From Bettongia penicillata ogilbyi (lineage: Eukaryota > Chordata > Mammalia > Diprotodontia > Potoroidae): a stretch of 64,000 bases of DNA. Location of the stretch: the NCBI GenBank assembly GCA_023548195.1, contig JAJHZJ010000751.1, positions 744,001 through 808,000 on the forward strand, written 5' to 3'. The notes under the pieces are model-generated. The model was not told the DNA's origin. It worked only from the letters and a program-made list of their open reading frames with translations, and did no database searches. Position numbers and translations under genes: made by a program. Positions 22,660 to 34,445 of this stretch are shown here, in pieces (within the stretch, counting starts at the first letter, position 1; the number at the start of each line of letters is the position of its first letter).

Positions 22660-22800
22660 CCCCTGTATATCCTGGAGTGATTATTGATACACTTGCTCCT
22701 AAGCATTTTAGTATAGATTTGAACTCAGCTCTTTCTGACTCCAAGACTAGTGAATGGTCTATCTATTGAACTACCTAGGTAACTCTCAGGATCCAAAATG
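22660..22800 (-). repeat. tRNA-headed SINE head relict
   Basis: 'GATTTGAACTCAGCTCTTTCTGACTCCAAGACTAGTGAATGGTCTATCTATTGAACTACCTAGG' is the antisense tRNA-like head with the B-box GAACTC and A-box region. The tail is not recognisable. Confidence 0.5.
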
Positions 22801-23155
22801 ATCACTATAAGTCACAATGTAAGGCCAAATTACAATGGGATACATTAAAATAGGATACTTAGATTAGGATTAAAAAAAATTAGAAAAGAAAGAAATTGTA
22901 CCTGAAAAATATGGACAAGTGTGGTTAGAAAGTATTTTGAAAAAGGTCTGAGAAGTTTTTTTGGATTTCAAGCTCAATATAAGTTAATGGATAGTGTGAT
23001 ATAGGGAAGATATAGGGAAAGGAAAGGGGGAAGGGGATAAACATCTATATATCACTTAATATGTGCCAAGTACTAGACCAAGCACTTCACAAATAAAAAA
23101 AAAACAGGGAGAGCTTAGGTAACATTAAAAGTACAAATAGAATTTGCCTAGAAAA
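22800..23155. other. Unassigned sequence
   Basis: AT-rich. A weak antisense L2/MIR3 tail may lie near 23038-23095 ('ATATCACTTAATATGTGCCAAGTACTAGACC'). Confidence 0.4.
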
Positions 23156-23159
23156 CACA

Positions 23160-23345
23160 TTGGAGTTATTGAAATCATAGAATATGAGTGTGAATACCAG
23201 TTCTGATACTTACAATCCATGTGACAGTCAGTATGCAACTCATCCCCTCTTAGTCACCACTTTGTCCTCTATATACCAAGGGGAGGGATTAGATAATCTC
23301 TAAAGTTCCTTATAGCCTCTCTATCTACAATGGAATGATCCAGGA
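23160..23345 (+). repeat. MIR-like SINE relict
   Basis: 'ATACCAGTTCTGATACTTACAATCCATGTGAC' and '...GGGATTAGATAATCTCTAAAGTTCCTTATAGCC' follow the MIR body and 3' end on the + strand. Confidence 0.5.
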
Positions 23346-24645
23346 ACTAAAGAGGTCATAGCATCTTATCTTTGCCTTGGTTAAATTGCATTATGTGTCA
23401 TGTTCCAATCTCAGGCCAATATTACTAAAGTAGGGATCACCCAAAGGAAGGGATTCATGATGGTGATAACCTTGAAAGTATGCCATTTAGGGCTTAGTTA
23501 AATAAGCAGAGATGTTCATCATGTAAAAATACCTGGATATATATGGAAACTAGCTTCAAGTATTTGAGGTTTGTGATAAAGAAGAGGAATTAGATTTGTC
23601 CTGTTTGAGATCAGAGATCAGAACTGGGAAAAATGGAAGATGCAGGGAGGTACAGCTGGGTTTATTGTCAGGGGTAAAATGCTTCCTAATAATTAAAGCT
23701 ATTGGAATATAGAATAAGCTTCCCAAGGAGGTGATGTGCTCCAAGTAACTGAAATTCTTAAGGAAAGTCAGATTATGATCCATTTTGCTAGTGTGGTGAC
23801 CATTTAGCCTTAATGATTCCTGAGGTACTTTATACCTTTCAGAATCTATGATTGTTAGATGTTCTATTTCTTTGTGCATAATTTATGCTGTGGAGTAATA
23901 GACCTAATCTATAAACTATTGTAGTTCATATTTACTGGAGAAAATGAAATGTTTACAGCTCTATATTACCTGGAAATATTGCATTTATCAAAATCTGACC
24001 CTGAATAGTCTATTATATTGGGGAACTGACTAGTTCTTTACTTATTATGATATTAATAATATCTAGAGTTATTACTCCAATACATAAGAAGAATTGGTTT
24101 AATTTCTAAAGAGAAATTAAGTGTTATTATGCTGAGGATAAATTGGAAGTTAACTTTAATGAAGCACAACAGGAAATCGAGGATAATGTGCTTTATCCTG
24201 ACAGAGGGTGAAAAAGTTTTAAATTTTTTAAAAAAAGAAATGAATTATATAAAGGTCTACCTAAGAATATTTATAAGCGGAATCATGAATATTAAAAAGG
24301 ATTGTTGGTTGGTTCACAGCTCTTCCATGTTTTATGTTATGTCCACAGTCAAATAATTTTCTCATTGGAAAGTTTGAAAAGCTTTTCAACTATCTTTCTA
24401 AGCAGTATGGTGGATAGATTCCAGGTACTTTCTAAAAAACAGTCCTTCAAGATGCTGGAAAAGACAGGTGCCTCTACGTTATGTCCAAGAGATAGCCTAA
24501 TCAAAAGAAGAATGGATTGGAAGCCAGAACAATTTGCATTCAATTTTGGCTTTTCTGATAAACATGTCACTATCTCTGTGAATCCTTGTTCTCATTGATA
24601 TGGATACTTCTTCCATTTCTGAAGCTCCTGATCTTTCCATATATT
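23345..24645. other. Unassigned sequence
   Basis: 1.3 kb without recognised repeats. Opposed open frames of 70-107 codons exist but none has a conserved motif. Confidence 0.4.
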
Positions 24646-24649
24646 TTTT

Positions 24650-24830
24650 CTCATGGGACACTAAATAGGGAGCAAGAAGGGGCTAGATTAAAATCCCATC
24701 ATAGACACTGATCATACTTTAAGCAGGACAGTGTCTCTGTATCTCAGTTTTTCCCTCTTTCAGTGTGAAGGATGGACTTAACCTCTGTTTTTTTTAGCTC
24801 TGAATAGATGATTCTACTGCATTTATGTAA
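24650..24830 (+). repeat. MIR-like SINE relict
   Basis: 'TCTCTGTATCTCAGTTTTTCCCTCTTTCAGTGTGAAGGATGGACTTAACCTCTG' and '...TAGCTCTGAATAGATGATTCTAC' keep the MIR CORE and 3' order. Confidence 0.45.
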
Positions 24831-25024
24831 GGATAAGAGATTCATAGGATAAGAACTCATGGATATGTTTTAATTTTCTTAAAATTAAATCCTCCATTGG
24901 GTTGTCCACCAATCTTGGTGGGAATCTTCCTGTTGCTCTCTTGTAATGGTGAGAATACCATTTAGCACCAAAAAATGACTATCTGTTATCCCTCAGTTTT
25001 GCTACTTGATTGGTATGTCCTATT

Positions 25025-25135
25025 AGATAGGTAGATGGAGAGAGACAGAGAGAGAGATGAATAGATAGATCTAGAGGTAGATAAAGGTGTTTGTATGTGT
25101 GTGTACATATATATTTGTATATATATATATGCATA
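25025..25135. repeat. Compound microsatellite (TAGA/GAGA, GT, TA)
   Basis: GATAGATAG, AGAGAGA, TGTGTG and TATATA runs succeed one another. Confidence 0.85.
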
Positions 25136-25139
25136 ATTT

Positions 25140-25330
25140 AGATACTTTATGTTTTCAACACATGTATTTTTAATACATTTCTCCCATTCTCCTCCCAGAG
25201 AGAAAATTTTTAAAAAGATCGGCAATATAACAATCATGTCAACCAAGTCCAATATTATATGGAATGTTCTGCATCAGTGGTTCCCCACCTCGTTAAAAAA
25301 AAGAGAGAGAAGCAAGGACCTTCCCATATA
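25140..25330 (-). repeat. Possible L1 3' UTR fragment
   Basis: 'TTTCTCCCATTCTCCTCCCAGAGAG' followed by '...CAATCATGTC...ATATTATATGG...CACCTCGTTAAAAAAAAGAGAG' loosely resembles the antisense L1 3' terminus at 46560-46700. Weak. Confidence 0.3.
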
Positions 25331-25339
25331 TCTTCTTTG

Positions 25340-25925
25340 GGGCAATACTTAATCATTATTTACAGCAGCTCTCTTTATAGTGGCAAAGAACTGGAAATTA
25401 TAGAGGTATCCATCATTTGGGGAATGGCTAAACAAGCTATGATCTATGATTGTGATGGAATATCATCATGCTATCCAAAATTATGAGCATGGTGAGAAAA
25501 CATGGATCCACTTGCATGAAATAATAAAATTGAGCATGACCAAGAGAACACTGTGTATGGCACCAGCAATGTTTTTAGGGACAATATTGATTGACTAAGT
25601 CATTTTGGCTATTATAAATACCCAAATTAACTACTAGGAACTTATGAAGGAAGATGTTATCTGCATCCAGAGGAGGAATATGTATAGAATGGTTATATAC
25701 ATATATATACAATAGTTTTACATATATCTAATATATATACAATAGTTATATATTGCATGTGTATGATATATAACACATATATGTATTTTATAAATATGTA
25801 GACATATATGTACATATTTGTGTCTAATGACAGTCATCTCTAGGGTGGTTGAGAGAGAAAAGGGAAAAATATAGTTACATGATAATTTTATTGCATATGT
25901 AAAAGGAATGGCAAGTTGTACAAAG
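25340..25925 (+). repeat. L1 LINE 3'-end fragment
   Basis: It reads 'TACAGCAGCTCTCTTTATAGTGGCAAAGAACTGGAAATTATAGAGG', 'ATCATTTGGGGAATGGCTAAACAAGC' and 'GAATATCATCATGCTATCC', parallel to the L1 at 57740-57860. It continues into a 3' UTR holding a TATATACA expansion at 25683-25830. Frames are broken. Confidence 0.65.
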
Positions 25926-25939
25926 AAATACTTGCTTTA

Positions 25940-26400
25940 TTTCTTAAGTTCCAAATAAAAGAAATTAAAAAAGAAGAAAAAATAAAATCGTCCACTTTCA
26001 ATTGTTTTGTTTTTGTCATTCGTTACACTTACATTGTTGTAATTACTGTGACATTTTTTCTGGTTGGTTCTGCTTGCTTCATTTTGCATCTATTTGCATG
26101 TCATTCAGATAGGTTATGCTTTGTTGATATTGTTAAGCATGAAATATTTTTCTAAAAATATTTTGAGTTAATAAGACCTTTTTTTTCTATCCTTGTAGTT
26201 TTTATGGGGTGGATACTCAGCAATGGGATTGCTTGGTTAAATGCTATAGACATTTTAATCAATTTCTTAGTAGAATTCCAGATCATTTTTCTGAATGGTA
26301 AGACTGAGTCACATCTCCATCATCATTATGTTAATGTGACTGACTTTTTATAAAGAATATAACATTGATTGTTTCCATTTTTTCTCAGCTTTGACCCTCT
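25940..26400 (-). repeat. L1 LINE 3'-end fragment, convergent with the previous
   Basis: The + strand shows 'CATTCGTTACACTTACATTGTTGTAATTACTGTGACATTTTTTCTGGTTGGTTCTGC', 'GGATACTCAGCAATGGGATTGCTTGGTTAAATG' and 'TCTTAGTAGAATTCCAGATCATTTTTCTGAATGG'. These are the antisense of L1 ORF2 C-terminus and 3' UTR. It lies tail-to-tail with the copy at 25340. Confidence 0.65.
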
Positions 26401-26639
26401 TCCTTTTAAGATTTATTATTTATTATCAAAATTACTTTGATGCTTTCTAACATGCAATATTTTTGGTTAAAGTTAACATTTCTTAATATGGTGGAATTTA
26501 TATTCATAATGCATTTCTTGTTATTTTTGAGCGAAATCCCTAATTTTGATTCCTGGAAGACTGTGTTCCCTGACTTGCAGCAACACTAGAAGGACATTGG
26601 TTTAAAAAAAAAGATAGTTCTACTCTTTAAGAACCTTCT

Positions 26640-27010
26640 CTTTGTATTGTACTTGAAATCAACCTAGTTGCAAATTCCAAATATTACTACTATTTCTGCC
26701 CTATCAGGCTAAAGAGAATGAATCTAGTGCTTCTTCCAACAGATAGACATTCAGGAAACTGAAGACAGCTATCACATTCTCATGTCTTCTTCAGATTAAA
26801 TGTTTGAATTTTCTTCAATTCATCCTTGGATCAAATAACCTCAAACCATTCTCCATCCTGACTTTCATTCTTTGGGAAATGTCATTCATCTGACATTTCA
26901 TTCATTTCTTTCAGATTTTGGGAAGTCTCTACTCCAAAACAAAAATTCTCTCTAAAATATTGCATCCAAAATTATAAACAATATGTATGATGAGATCTAA
27001 CCAGAGTAGA
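26640..27010 (-). repeat. CR1/L3 LINE relict
   Basis: 'GAAGACAGCTATCACATTCTCATGTCTTCTTCAGATTAAATGTTTGAATTTTCTTCAATTCATCC' and '...GATGAGATCTAACCAGAGTAGATTACAGAGGACTATCATTTCC' follow the antisense 3' region of mammalian CR1/L3. Similar blocks occur at 28200 and 52740. Confidence 0.6.
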
Positions 27011-27039
27011 TTACAGAGGACTATCATTTCCTTTCAGAA

Positions 27040-27610
27040 GAATACTTTTCTTTTATCACTTCCCAACCCATCCTTCTTTACTACTATCAATGGTACTACA
27101 GTCATCCTTGCTACTGAGTTATCTGGATTCATCATTCTACCAAACCATGCGTTTCTAAATCTCATCACCTCTAACTCCATTATATCTCATTCTCTCCACA
27201 CACATGGCCACCTAATCCAGATTGATAATCTATTACAATAACCTCCTATTCAGTCTTTCTGCATCCTCTCCCTGCTCTTCAATCTATTCTCCATATGGCT
27301 GCCAATGGATTATTCCTAAAGCATGAGTCTAACTATGCAGTGCTGGTTTGAGACTTCCTACTATAATCAGCTTGATAATACTTTATTCCCTTTATCCTAA
27401 TTTTTGGTCCATAAAACCTTGTCATGCTTTCTCCCATAACAATCCCCTGTAATTTTGTATGTTCTCCACTATGTCTGTGAGGTGTTTTTTGCTCACCTCT
27501 CCTCAGAGAATCTCTTTATTCCTGCAAGACTTAATTGAAATGCAACTTTCTACAGACACCTTTCCCGATTCCCACCTCACTATTAGTGACTCCTTCTAAA
27601 TGACTTTTCA
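27040..27610 (+). repeat. L2 LINE C-terminal/3' relict
   Basis: 'ACTACTATCAATGGTACTACAGTCATCC', 'TATTACAATAACCTCCTATTC...CCTGCTCTTCAATCTATTCTCC', 'AAAGCATGAGTCTAACTATG' and 'CTGCAAGACTTAATTGAAATGC...ACACCTTTCCCGATTCCCACC' parallel the L2 at 11.9-12.6 kb with gaps. Non-coding now. Confidence 0.6.
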
Positions 27611-27789
27611 TTGTTTTTATGAATATAATATGAGTATATATGTATATATATTTACATTTATATGGAAGTATGCAATCATCTAAAACTCTTACTTTTCTTT
27701 CAGAAAAAGTTATCTTAACTTATTTCTTCATTTAATATTCATGAAGTATATTTTATTGAGACTTTATTTTTATACCTGTTAATTTCATT

Positions 27790-27990
27790 TTAGAATGATG
27801 GTTTCATAACTAGAAAAAAAACATTGTAGACATTCTAATCTCATATTTTCATTTTGTAATTGAGGAAACTGAGATCTAGAACAGTACAAAAGGTTTATCT
27901 AAGGTCATAAAAGAAGTAATTGACAGAGCCTAGATTTGAATAATCCTGACTTAGGTCTAGTATTTTTTTCATTGTAACACACAAGATAAT
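27790..27990 (-). repeat. MIR/CR1-type relict
   Basis: 'CATTTTGTAATTGAGGAAACTGAGATCTAGAACAG...ATCTAAGGTCATAAAAGAAGTAATTGACAGAGCC' is an antisense copy of the common relict. Confidence 0.5.
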
Positions 27991-28199
27991 CCTTCTGTTT
28001 TTTACATCAATAAGAAGAATAAACATTTCATCTATGTATTTATTTATAAAACAGCATAGGCATATACAACCCTGAAGTATTTAACTGGAGATCTCTTACC
28101 ACATTGAAACCAAATCATTCATGACTGTTCTTTAGTTACAGATATTAGATTAATTCTGAATCACTGTACAAATACTGCTACCTGGATCACATCTTTGCA

Positions 28200-28480
28200 T
28201 CTTGTCCATAGAGATAGCAGAATAAATGCTGATTTAGAATCAGAATAATAGATGCTCATACTTGGAAGAAAGCTTGTAAGACATTTAAACCACTCTGTAC
28301 TTGAAATATAATTCCTTCTATGATGTCACTAAAAATATTCATCAGCTTCTTTCTTAAAAAACACTTTATAAGAGGAATCCATTATCTTACAATACTTAAT
28401 TACAACTTGGGTTCCTAATAGTTATTACTATTAGGAAGCCTTTCCTTATAAATTTGCCTACCACTGATAAATTCTGGCTA
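28200..28480 (-). repeat. CR1/L3 LINE relict
   Basis: 'AGAATCAGAATAATAGATGCTCATACTTGG', 'ATATTCATCAGCTTCTTTCTTAAAAAACACTTTATAAGAGGAATCCATTATC' and 'AGGAAGCCTTTCCTTATAAATTTGCC' follow the antisense CR1/L3 3' region. Confidence 0.55.
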
Positions 28481-28559
28481 TTTACTCAAAAAAACAGGTA
28501 ATACTCTAAGTTGTTTAGTGTTGCTGACCAAATAGGATCAAATCTGGGGTAAATTACAA

Positions 28560-28755
28560 TTATATTTGTATGTTCATATGTGAACAAATGCATATGCATA
28601 TATGTACATATGCTGTACATTATGTACATACACATATGAATGCATGTCCATAAATGCATATATGTCACGCAATACATATGTGTATATATAGGTACATATG
28701 GACGTATTTGTAGATACACTTGCACATGCAAAAGATATATATATATATATAGTAC
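28560..28755. repeat. Degenerate (ATGTACAT/TATG)n repeat
   Basis: Alternating ATATGTACATATG-like words end in a (TA)n run at 28735-28751. Open frames here are repeat read-outs. Confidence 0.8.
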
Positions 28756-30250
28756 ATGTTTTATTTATTTACTCATTAATTCATTTATTCATTCATTTAT
28801 CATAAGTTTGTTCCTATAGGATGATTTTATTGTGATTTTATTGATATAAGGGATTCCCAAGGAAGAAACTCTCTGATTTTTTCAAATGCAATTTAATTTT
28901 CCCCTTGCAAATATTCTCCAGGGTAATCAACCCACCCAATATAGTCACATCCAGATGTTCCTACTCTAGTTTCTTCAAACTTCAAACTATCCATTCCATC
29001 CTACCTCAGGGCACATAATAAGCCTTGGGCAAATACAGAATGCAGACATTAATCATGTTTCCTTTGAAATGAGACTGCATTCTATTCAAATAATGTGGGT
29101 GGCATTCTATTATTGTATCAAAGGATGCCAGCCCCTTCACATGCTCTGATTGCTCTTAGCCCAGCCCCTATTTGGTTGGGACCCATAATTTCTTGAGTTG
29201 TAGTGCAGTCACCATTTCTAACCTATATAAAATCTGCTAATGCTATCAAAGTCTTGTGGCACTAATGTATTCTGCATTCCCTTCTCTTTGTAGCAGTCTT
29301 GCCTCCTCCACTTGCCTCCTCCAGCTTCACAGATTCCCATCAGTTGGGTAGAGTATACCACAGTTCAGCCTCATAACAATCCCCTTCATAAGCACTGCCA
29401 GACATGTCAGTAGCTACTATTTCACTCACTATAGACATCTTAAAGATCCGTCTATGTTTTCCACTAATCATAATGTTTGTATGCTTTCCTGATGGGGGTA
29501 TAGTTTTTCTGCCCTTGATGATGATTGCAAGTTAGGTAACAATTAATAATGTATGTGCATCTGTTCTAGCGGGTGCACAGAGTAAGAAGTGGTTCAGGAG
29601 GCTACGTGCTAAATGACTTCAGCTGTGGTTCAGAGAATCCTTTCTTGAGCCTCAGGGAAAACATGCTGAAAAAGTACGTTTATCAGATACCTAGGAATGC
29701 TAACTATGCTGGAAACAGAAGTTTATTAAGAAGGATCCACACTCATGCTTCCAATATCATTGTTTTAGGAATTTTTTCATGTTGTTTTAAGAACTCAAAT
29801 TCCACTCACCATCACTCTTTGTCTCTTCTGCCTGATGTTTTAAAGATAGCACATTGATCATAGAAAGATGAATTCCATTGCTAATTCAAATATCCACTCC
29901 TCAGATTTAAAAATAATTGTTGCACCCTGGTTGTAGCAAGTACTACCACTGAAAAGTATTTTGTGCCCCTGCATCTCTATGTTAGGTTCTGTTCATTTGC
30001 AGAACAGGCGCTCCCTCCTGGCACAATGCTACAGGACCCTTTCAGATGTGTTTAGAGGGCAAAGTCTAGGAAAATCCCAACGTGATGCTGTTGGGGCATG
30101 TTCACAAATGCTTCCAACTGGCCAAAAGGAAAGACTGTAAATCATGTTCAGAAAGAGATTGATGATGTTTGTTGACTATTCTCTTGGGATGCCAAAGAGG
30201 TGTTTGTTCCTGAGGCTTAAGAATTATTTTTGAGGAAGGTTTTTGTCAGT
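28755..30250. other. Unassigned sequence
   Basis: About 1.5 kb of mixed-complexity sequence without a recognised repeat. A TATATAAAA-like box lies at about 29223-29231. A 94-codon + strand frame begins at 29573; its protein shows no family motif and no domain I know. Confidence 0.4.
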
Positions 30251-30256
30251 AAGGTT

Positions 30257-30300
30257 TATGATGATGATGATGATAATGATGATGATGGTGTGTGTGTGTG
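30257..30300. repeat. (GAT)n-(TG)n microsatellite
   Basis: Ten or so GAT triplets run straight into TG dinucleotides. Confidence 0.92.
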
Positions 30301-30304
30301 TGTG

Positions 30305-30670
30305 TATGAGTGTGTGTGAAAGAGAGGGAGGAGCAGGAAAGAGACACAGAGACAGAGAAAGGCAGAGTCACAAAGAGAGACAGAGAGACAGACACAGAGA
30401 GGCAAAGTCAGAAACTGAGAGGAATAGATCAAAACAGAGATATGGAGAGAAACAGAGACACAGAGTGATAGAAATATAGAATTGCCAAGAGAAATGGAGT
30501 AAGACAGAGACAGAAAGAAACAGAAACAGAGTGACAGCCAGGAAGACAGAGAGATAGAGACAGAGACAGATACACAAAGTGAAAGAAAGATTGATACAGA
30601 GAAAGGTAGAGACAAAGACAGAGACAGAAAGAGATAGAGAGAAAAGGCAACAAGATAGACAGAAAGAGAA
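30305..30670. repeat. Purine-rich (GACAGA)n satellite-like tract
   Basis: About 365 bp built from AGAGACAGA, ACAGAGA and AGAAA words with almost no T. Both-strand open frames, including the long minus-strand ones, are low-complexity translations of this tract. Confidence 0.9.
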
Positions 30671-30819
30671 CAATGCTGACAATTGAAAAAGTTATTTGTA
30701 TTCATTCACATAAAAAACTCATCACCCAAACAACTTACAATTAGGATTTCTTACAACTATGATGTCTCTTACTGCGGTTATTTCTTTCCCCCATAGTTCT
30801 AGAGGGAGAGGCAGCCCAG

Positions 30820-30935
30820 AAAAAAACTTTTCATTACATAGAGGAAGAAATTGAGATCCAGAGAGATGAAATGGTTGGCACAAGTTAGGATCCATAAGCC
30901 TAACTCCAATCCATCTTCCATGTCTCTGCTGGCCA
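30820..30935 (-). repeat. MIR/CR1-type relict
   Basis: 'CATTACATAGAGGAAGAAATTGAGATCCAGAGAGATGAAATGGTTGGC' matches the common antisense block in order only. Confidence 0.35.
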
Positions 30936-31049
30936 ACTCAGGATGTCAAGAAAAAAAAAAGAAAGGTCACCAGCCCATTATATTGGGCCCTTTTGTGGGG
31001 TTTACAGAAGAAGGGCAAGAGTTCCACAGGATGGCCAGGGATAGATGAC

Positions 31050-31480
31050 TCATCATCTGCATTATTGAAAAGAATGCCCAATCAATGTGATCAAAGATCC
31101 ATTCAAACTCCTTGACATTTAAAGTAAGAAAAGATGAACATGAAAAATTAATAGGAACTTGATAAAACATATATGACTTAATAGTAAGTGAAAGAAGCAA
31201 AATCAGGAGAATGCAATATACAGTAGCCACAGGGTAAAGTAGTGTCAAAACTCAAGATTAATGCAGCAGCTAATATTGGCACCAGATGAAGTGATGAAGA
31301 GACATACCACCCTCCCCTCAAGAGATGGGAGATGGACCACAGAAACAGAAGTCATAGACATGCCATAAAAGTCAATTTTGTGACTTGTACATTGATACAA
31401 GCAAAGGTTCTGTGGAAGGGAGGAAACAAGGAAAAAACATATGAAAACTTTGAAAGACACTGAAAATACAAATAAAAAAG
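31050..31480 (+). repeat. L1 LINE 3' UTR relict
   Basis: 'TAAGTGAAAGAAGCAAAATCAGGAGAATGCAATATACAGTAGCC', 'TGATGAAGAGACATACCACCCTCCCC...GAGATGG' and 'AGTCATAGACATGCC' follow an L1 3' end ('...GAGCAGAACCAGGAGAACA...'). An A-rich end lies at 31470. Confidence 0.5.
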
Positions 31481-32435
31481 AAAATAATTTGATGAGTCAC
31501 ATGGTTCTTTTGAATGGGGGAAATATTTATGTCCTATTGCTATAAGTAAATGTTTTGATAAAACCTGTTTTGGTAACAATAGTAGATGGCTCATTTAGCA
31601 ATAATGTTTTCTTAATTCACTTTCAGAAATAATGGGAAAATGTCTAGTGAAATGACATATCAGAGTTATGTAGTTTGTGGTTTACCTTAACTCTAAAATA
31701 TTTATACTATGTTTTTACCAAAGGATATAGAAGGAACTGACCAGTTGATTGAGATCAGGGCTCTTTTCTTTAATCTATGTTTGGCAAACATGTTTTCAAT
31801 GTCAGTGGTAGAATAGAAGATTGCAATAATTTTGTCCACATGTGCAAAGATGGTAATGAACAGACTCATAAGAATGAGTAGTTTGTATAGACTTGTTTTT
31901 AACATCGTTGGATACAGGCCCATATGTGGCAACCTGTATCTCAAGTTGACTTATTTTTGTGCAACATTTTTCTCTAAATGATAACAGCAAGCTTTTGTGA
32001 CTTCAAAGTGGGTTGATGATTTTATTTATTGATATTTCAGGGTGTCAACAAATACACTATTTCAACAATCTAAAAAAGAAATGTTGCTTCCAATCTTTTC
32101 AAACTTAACTTATTCATATGTAAGTTTGGTAGAGGTTTTCTGGGGAGAACTGATAATACCAATTTGAAATATGTTTTCTTTTAATAGCTTCAATCTTAAA
32201 TTTCAGAAGCCAAAATTGTACAGCTGACTACCATATTCAAATGCATATCTCTTGAAGAGAGAAGGAAAAAATGAATGATGTGTGAATATATGCAGACCAT
32301 AGGAATTTTTTTTTAGCTTAACTCCATTTATGTTTAAAGTGAGCTGAGGAGAAAGTTATTTTTCTTTGACTAAATTAAGAAAGATATCACATTAGAGATG
32401 TCAGCCCATTCATTTATGTAGAAAAATATGAGGAG
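31480..32435. other. Unassigned AT-rich sequence
   Basis: No family or gene recognised. Confidence 0.45.
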
Positions 32436-32439
32436 CTCC

Positions 32440-32530
32440 ATGTATATGTATATATGTTCATATACGATACATACACACAATACACATCTACAAGTGTGCA
32501 TGTATGCATATGCTCATAAATGTGTATGAC
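32440..32530. repeat. (ATGTAT)n-like microsatellite
   Basis: Degenerate TATATG/TACACA words. Confidence 0.7.
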
Positions 32531-32763
32531 ATGGACAAAGGCAGAGAAAGAGAGATAGAGAAAAACCTTGTAAATATTCCTATTAAAAACATATGGCATT
32601 GTTAAAACAGAGGGATGGAATAAATGATTGAGGTAAAAAGAGAAATCAGGTGCCTATAGATATTGATAACTTTAAACTTTAAAATGTCTTGAAACACTTA
32701 ATCAAAAACCACTCTGGTCTCAAACAAAGCTTGAAATCAGTATTGGCATGTCTAAAATAAGAG

Positions 32764-32959
32764 CACATACACAAATACACATATACATATATATGTGTAT
32801 ATATGTATGCAAACATATACACACACATTCTTTTTCTGTTTTGCTCTCTGTCTGTCTCACTGTCTGTCTCTGTCTCTGTCCTTGTCTCTGTCTCTGTCTT
32901 CTCTCTGTCTCTCTGTCTCGGTCTCTCTGTCTCTCTTTGTTTCTCTCTGTTTCTCTCTG

Positions 32960-33011
<52 letters not shown>

Positions 33012-33014
33012 TCC
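32764..33014. repeat. Compound (CA/TA)n and (TCTG)n/(CT)n tract
   Basis: CACATATACA words are followed by a long C/T-rich strand of TCTGTCTC units, ending in pure CT. It is close to the reverse complement in composition of the purine tract at 30305-30670. Confidence 0.92.
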
Positions 33015-33878
33015 AGTTAATTCTGGTTTGCCAAGAAATAAATATAGTTCAGATAAGCAAATCCCAATGTGATGAGCAAATATAGTTGACATATATAGGT
33101 ATACATACAAATCATGAATTTTGTCTTTTAAGATGTACCAATTGTATAAACTATCTCTCTAGCAATAAGTGAAGGAAACAGACAAATCTACATAATTTGA
33201 GTGATGTCTTATGCTAAAATAAATGTCTAGAGATTTCCTAGGTTAATCTCTATAGTAATTTGAATTGTTTGGAGGATAGCATCAGAATCTGCCCCAAATA
33301 AGTTAGCAAATTCAGAAATATCCTCACATATAAATTTTGGCATGGTGATATAAATTCTCAGGAACACATATTCACATGTACTCACTTTCATATTTCTAGG
33401 TTATTCATACAAGTCACTTTCATTGTTCTGATTGACTTCACTCCCAACCCTCCCAGATTAAAATTGGAGTATAGGTTGTTTAATATAGTCTTTACTTTAT
33501 GGTTCAATAAGGTAGTGTATTATTGGTCAAAATAAAGGTCAGTTATAGTGTCATATGCTATCGATAACTGTCATTAATATCTTACCGAAATTCAATATTA
33601 ATATGAAAGTAATTTTTCCAACTCACTGCTTTCCCAATTCAAGTGGAAAAAGCACTACATCTGGCAGCTCTTATGAACATAACTTTTATAAAATGGGGGG
33701 TGGAGAGGGTTGATACTTAGTCCACATATGAGATGCACATGACCTAAAAATAGATGACTCAATGAGTTAGAATTCTAATGACTTCTAAGTTTGTCCCCAA
33801 GCTGACCATTGTTGTAGGAGAATTTTCTTTCTGGTATTTTTTTTCTTAAATAGACAGCTAATAATCTGAGAACTCCCG

Positions 33879-33880
<2 letters not shown>
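33015..33880. other. Unassigned sequence
   Basis: No gene or repeat family recognised. Confidence 0.45.

Positions 33881-33945
<65 letters not shown>
33881..33945. repeat. (AT)n microsatellite
   Basis: About 32 uninterrupted AT units, the longest pure AT run in the window. Confidence 0.97.
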
Positions 33946-33947
<2 letters not shown>

Positions 33948-33964
33948 GTATGTATATATATATC

Positions 33965-34185
33965 TCATTAAGAGTTTAAAAGCACTTTACAAATATTATC
34001 TCATTTTTTTCTGACTCATAACAACTTTTGTAGGTAAGTGCTGTTATTTCTCCATTTCACAGAACAAGAAACAGATGAAGTCAGAGATTAAGAGACTTGC
34101 CCATGGTTATCCAACTGGTAAGCATCTCTAATATTCTTGATTTTAGGTCCATCACTCTATGCAATGCTTCATAAAACTTCCCCAT
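33965..34185 (-). repeat. MIR/CORE-SINE
   Basis: 'AAAAGCACTTTACAAATATTATCTCATTTTTTTCTGACTCATAACAAC', 'CTCCATTTCACAGAACAAGAAACAG' and 'AGAGACTTGCCCATGG' is a good antisense MIR-like body. The AT microsatellite abuts it. Confidence 0.65.
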
Positions 34186-34289
34186 TTGCAAATGACAAGA
34201 ATTCTGGAAAGTGAAAATAAAATAATGTTGATTGTTTCCTAAAGTATGTCTATTCTCAAATATGTTGGCTGTAAGAAAGCAGGAGACAA

Positions 34290-34445
34290 TATGAAATAAT
34301 GAATTAATGGCTGCTCTTGGAGTCAGGAAGTCATGGGTTTGAATCCTAGCTTTATGAAATACTGGTAATATATCCCTGTGTAAGTCACTTACACTCTTAT
34401 TAGATACCTCAAACAATCATCTAAGATTTTAGGTTACAGGCTATT
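34290..34445 (+). repeat. tRNA-headed SINE
   Basis: 'TGGCTGCTCTTGGAGTCAGGAAGTCATGGGTTTGAATCC' contains a clear B-box. 'CCCTGTGTAAGTCACTTA' and '...CATCTAAGATTTTAGGTTACAGGC' follow, as in the SINE at 60315. Confidence 0.6.

Noticed and set aside
29573..29857. A 94-codon + strand frame downstream of a TATA-like box
   Set aside because: No recognisable motif, no Kozak-like start context worth calling, and length expected by chance in 64 kb.
30256..30705. A 149-codon minus-strand open frame
   Set aside because: It is a translation of the (GACAGA)n purine tract: low-complexity Ser/Leu/Cys/Val repeats without family features.
32679..33110. A 143-codon minus-strand open frame and overlapping + strand frames
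   Set aside because: They read out the TCTG/CT microsatellite as Arg-Glu or Ser-Leu repeats.
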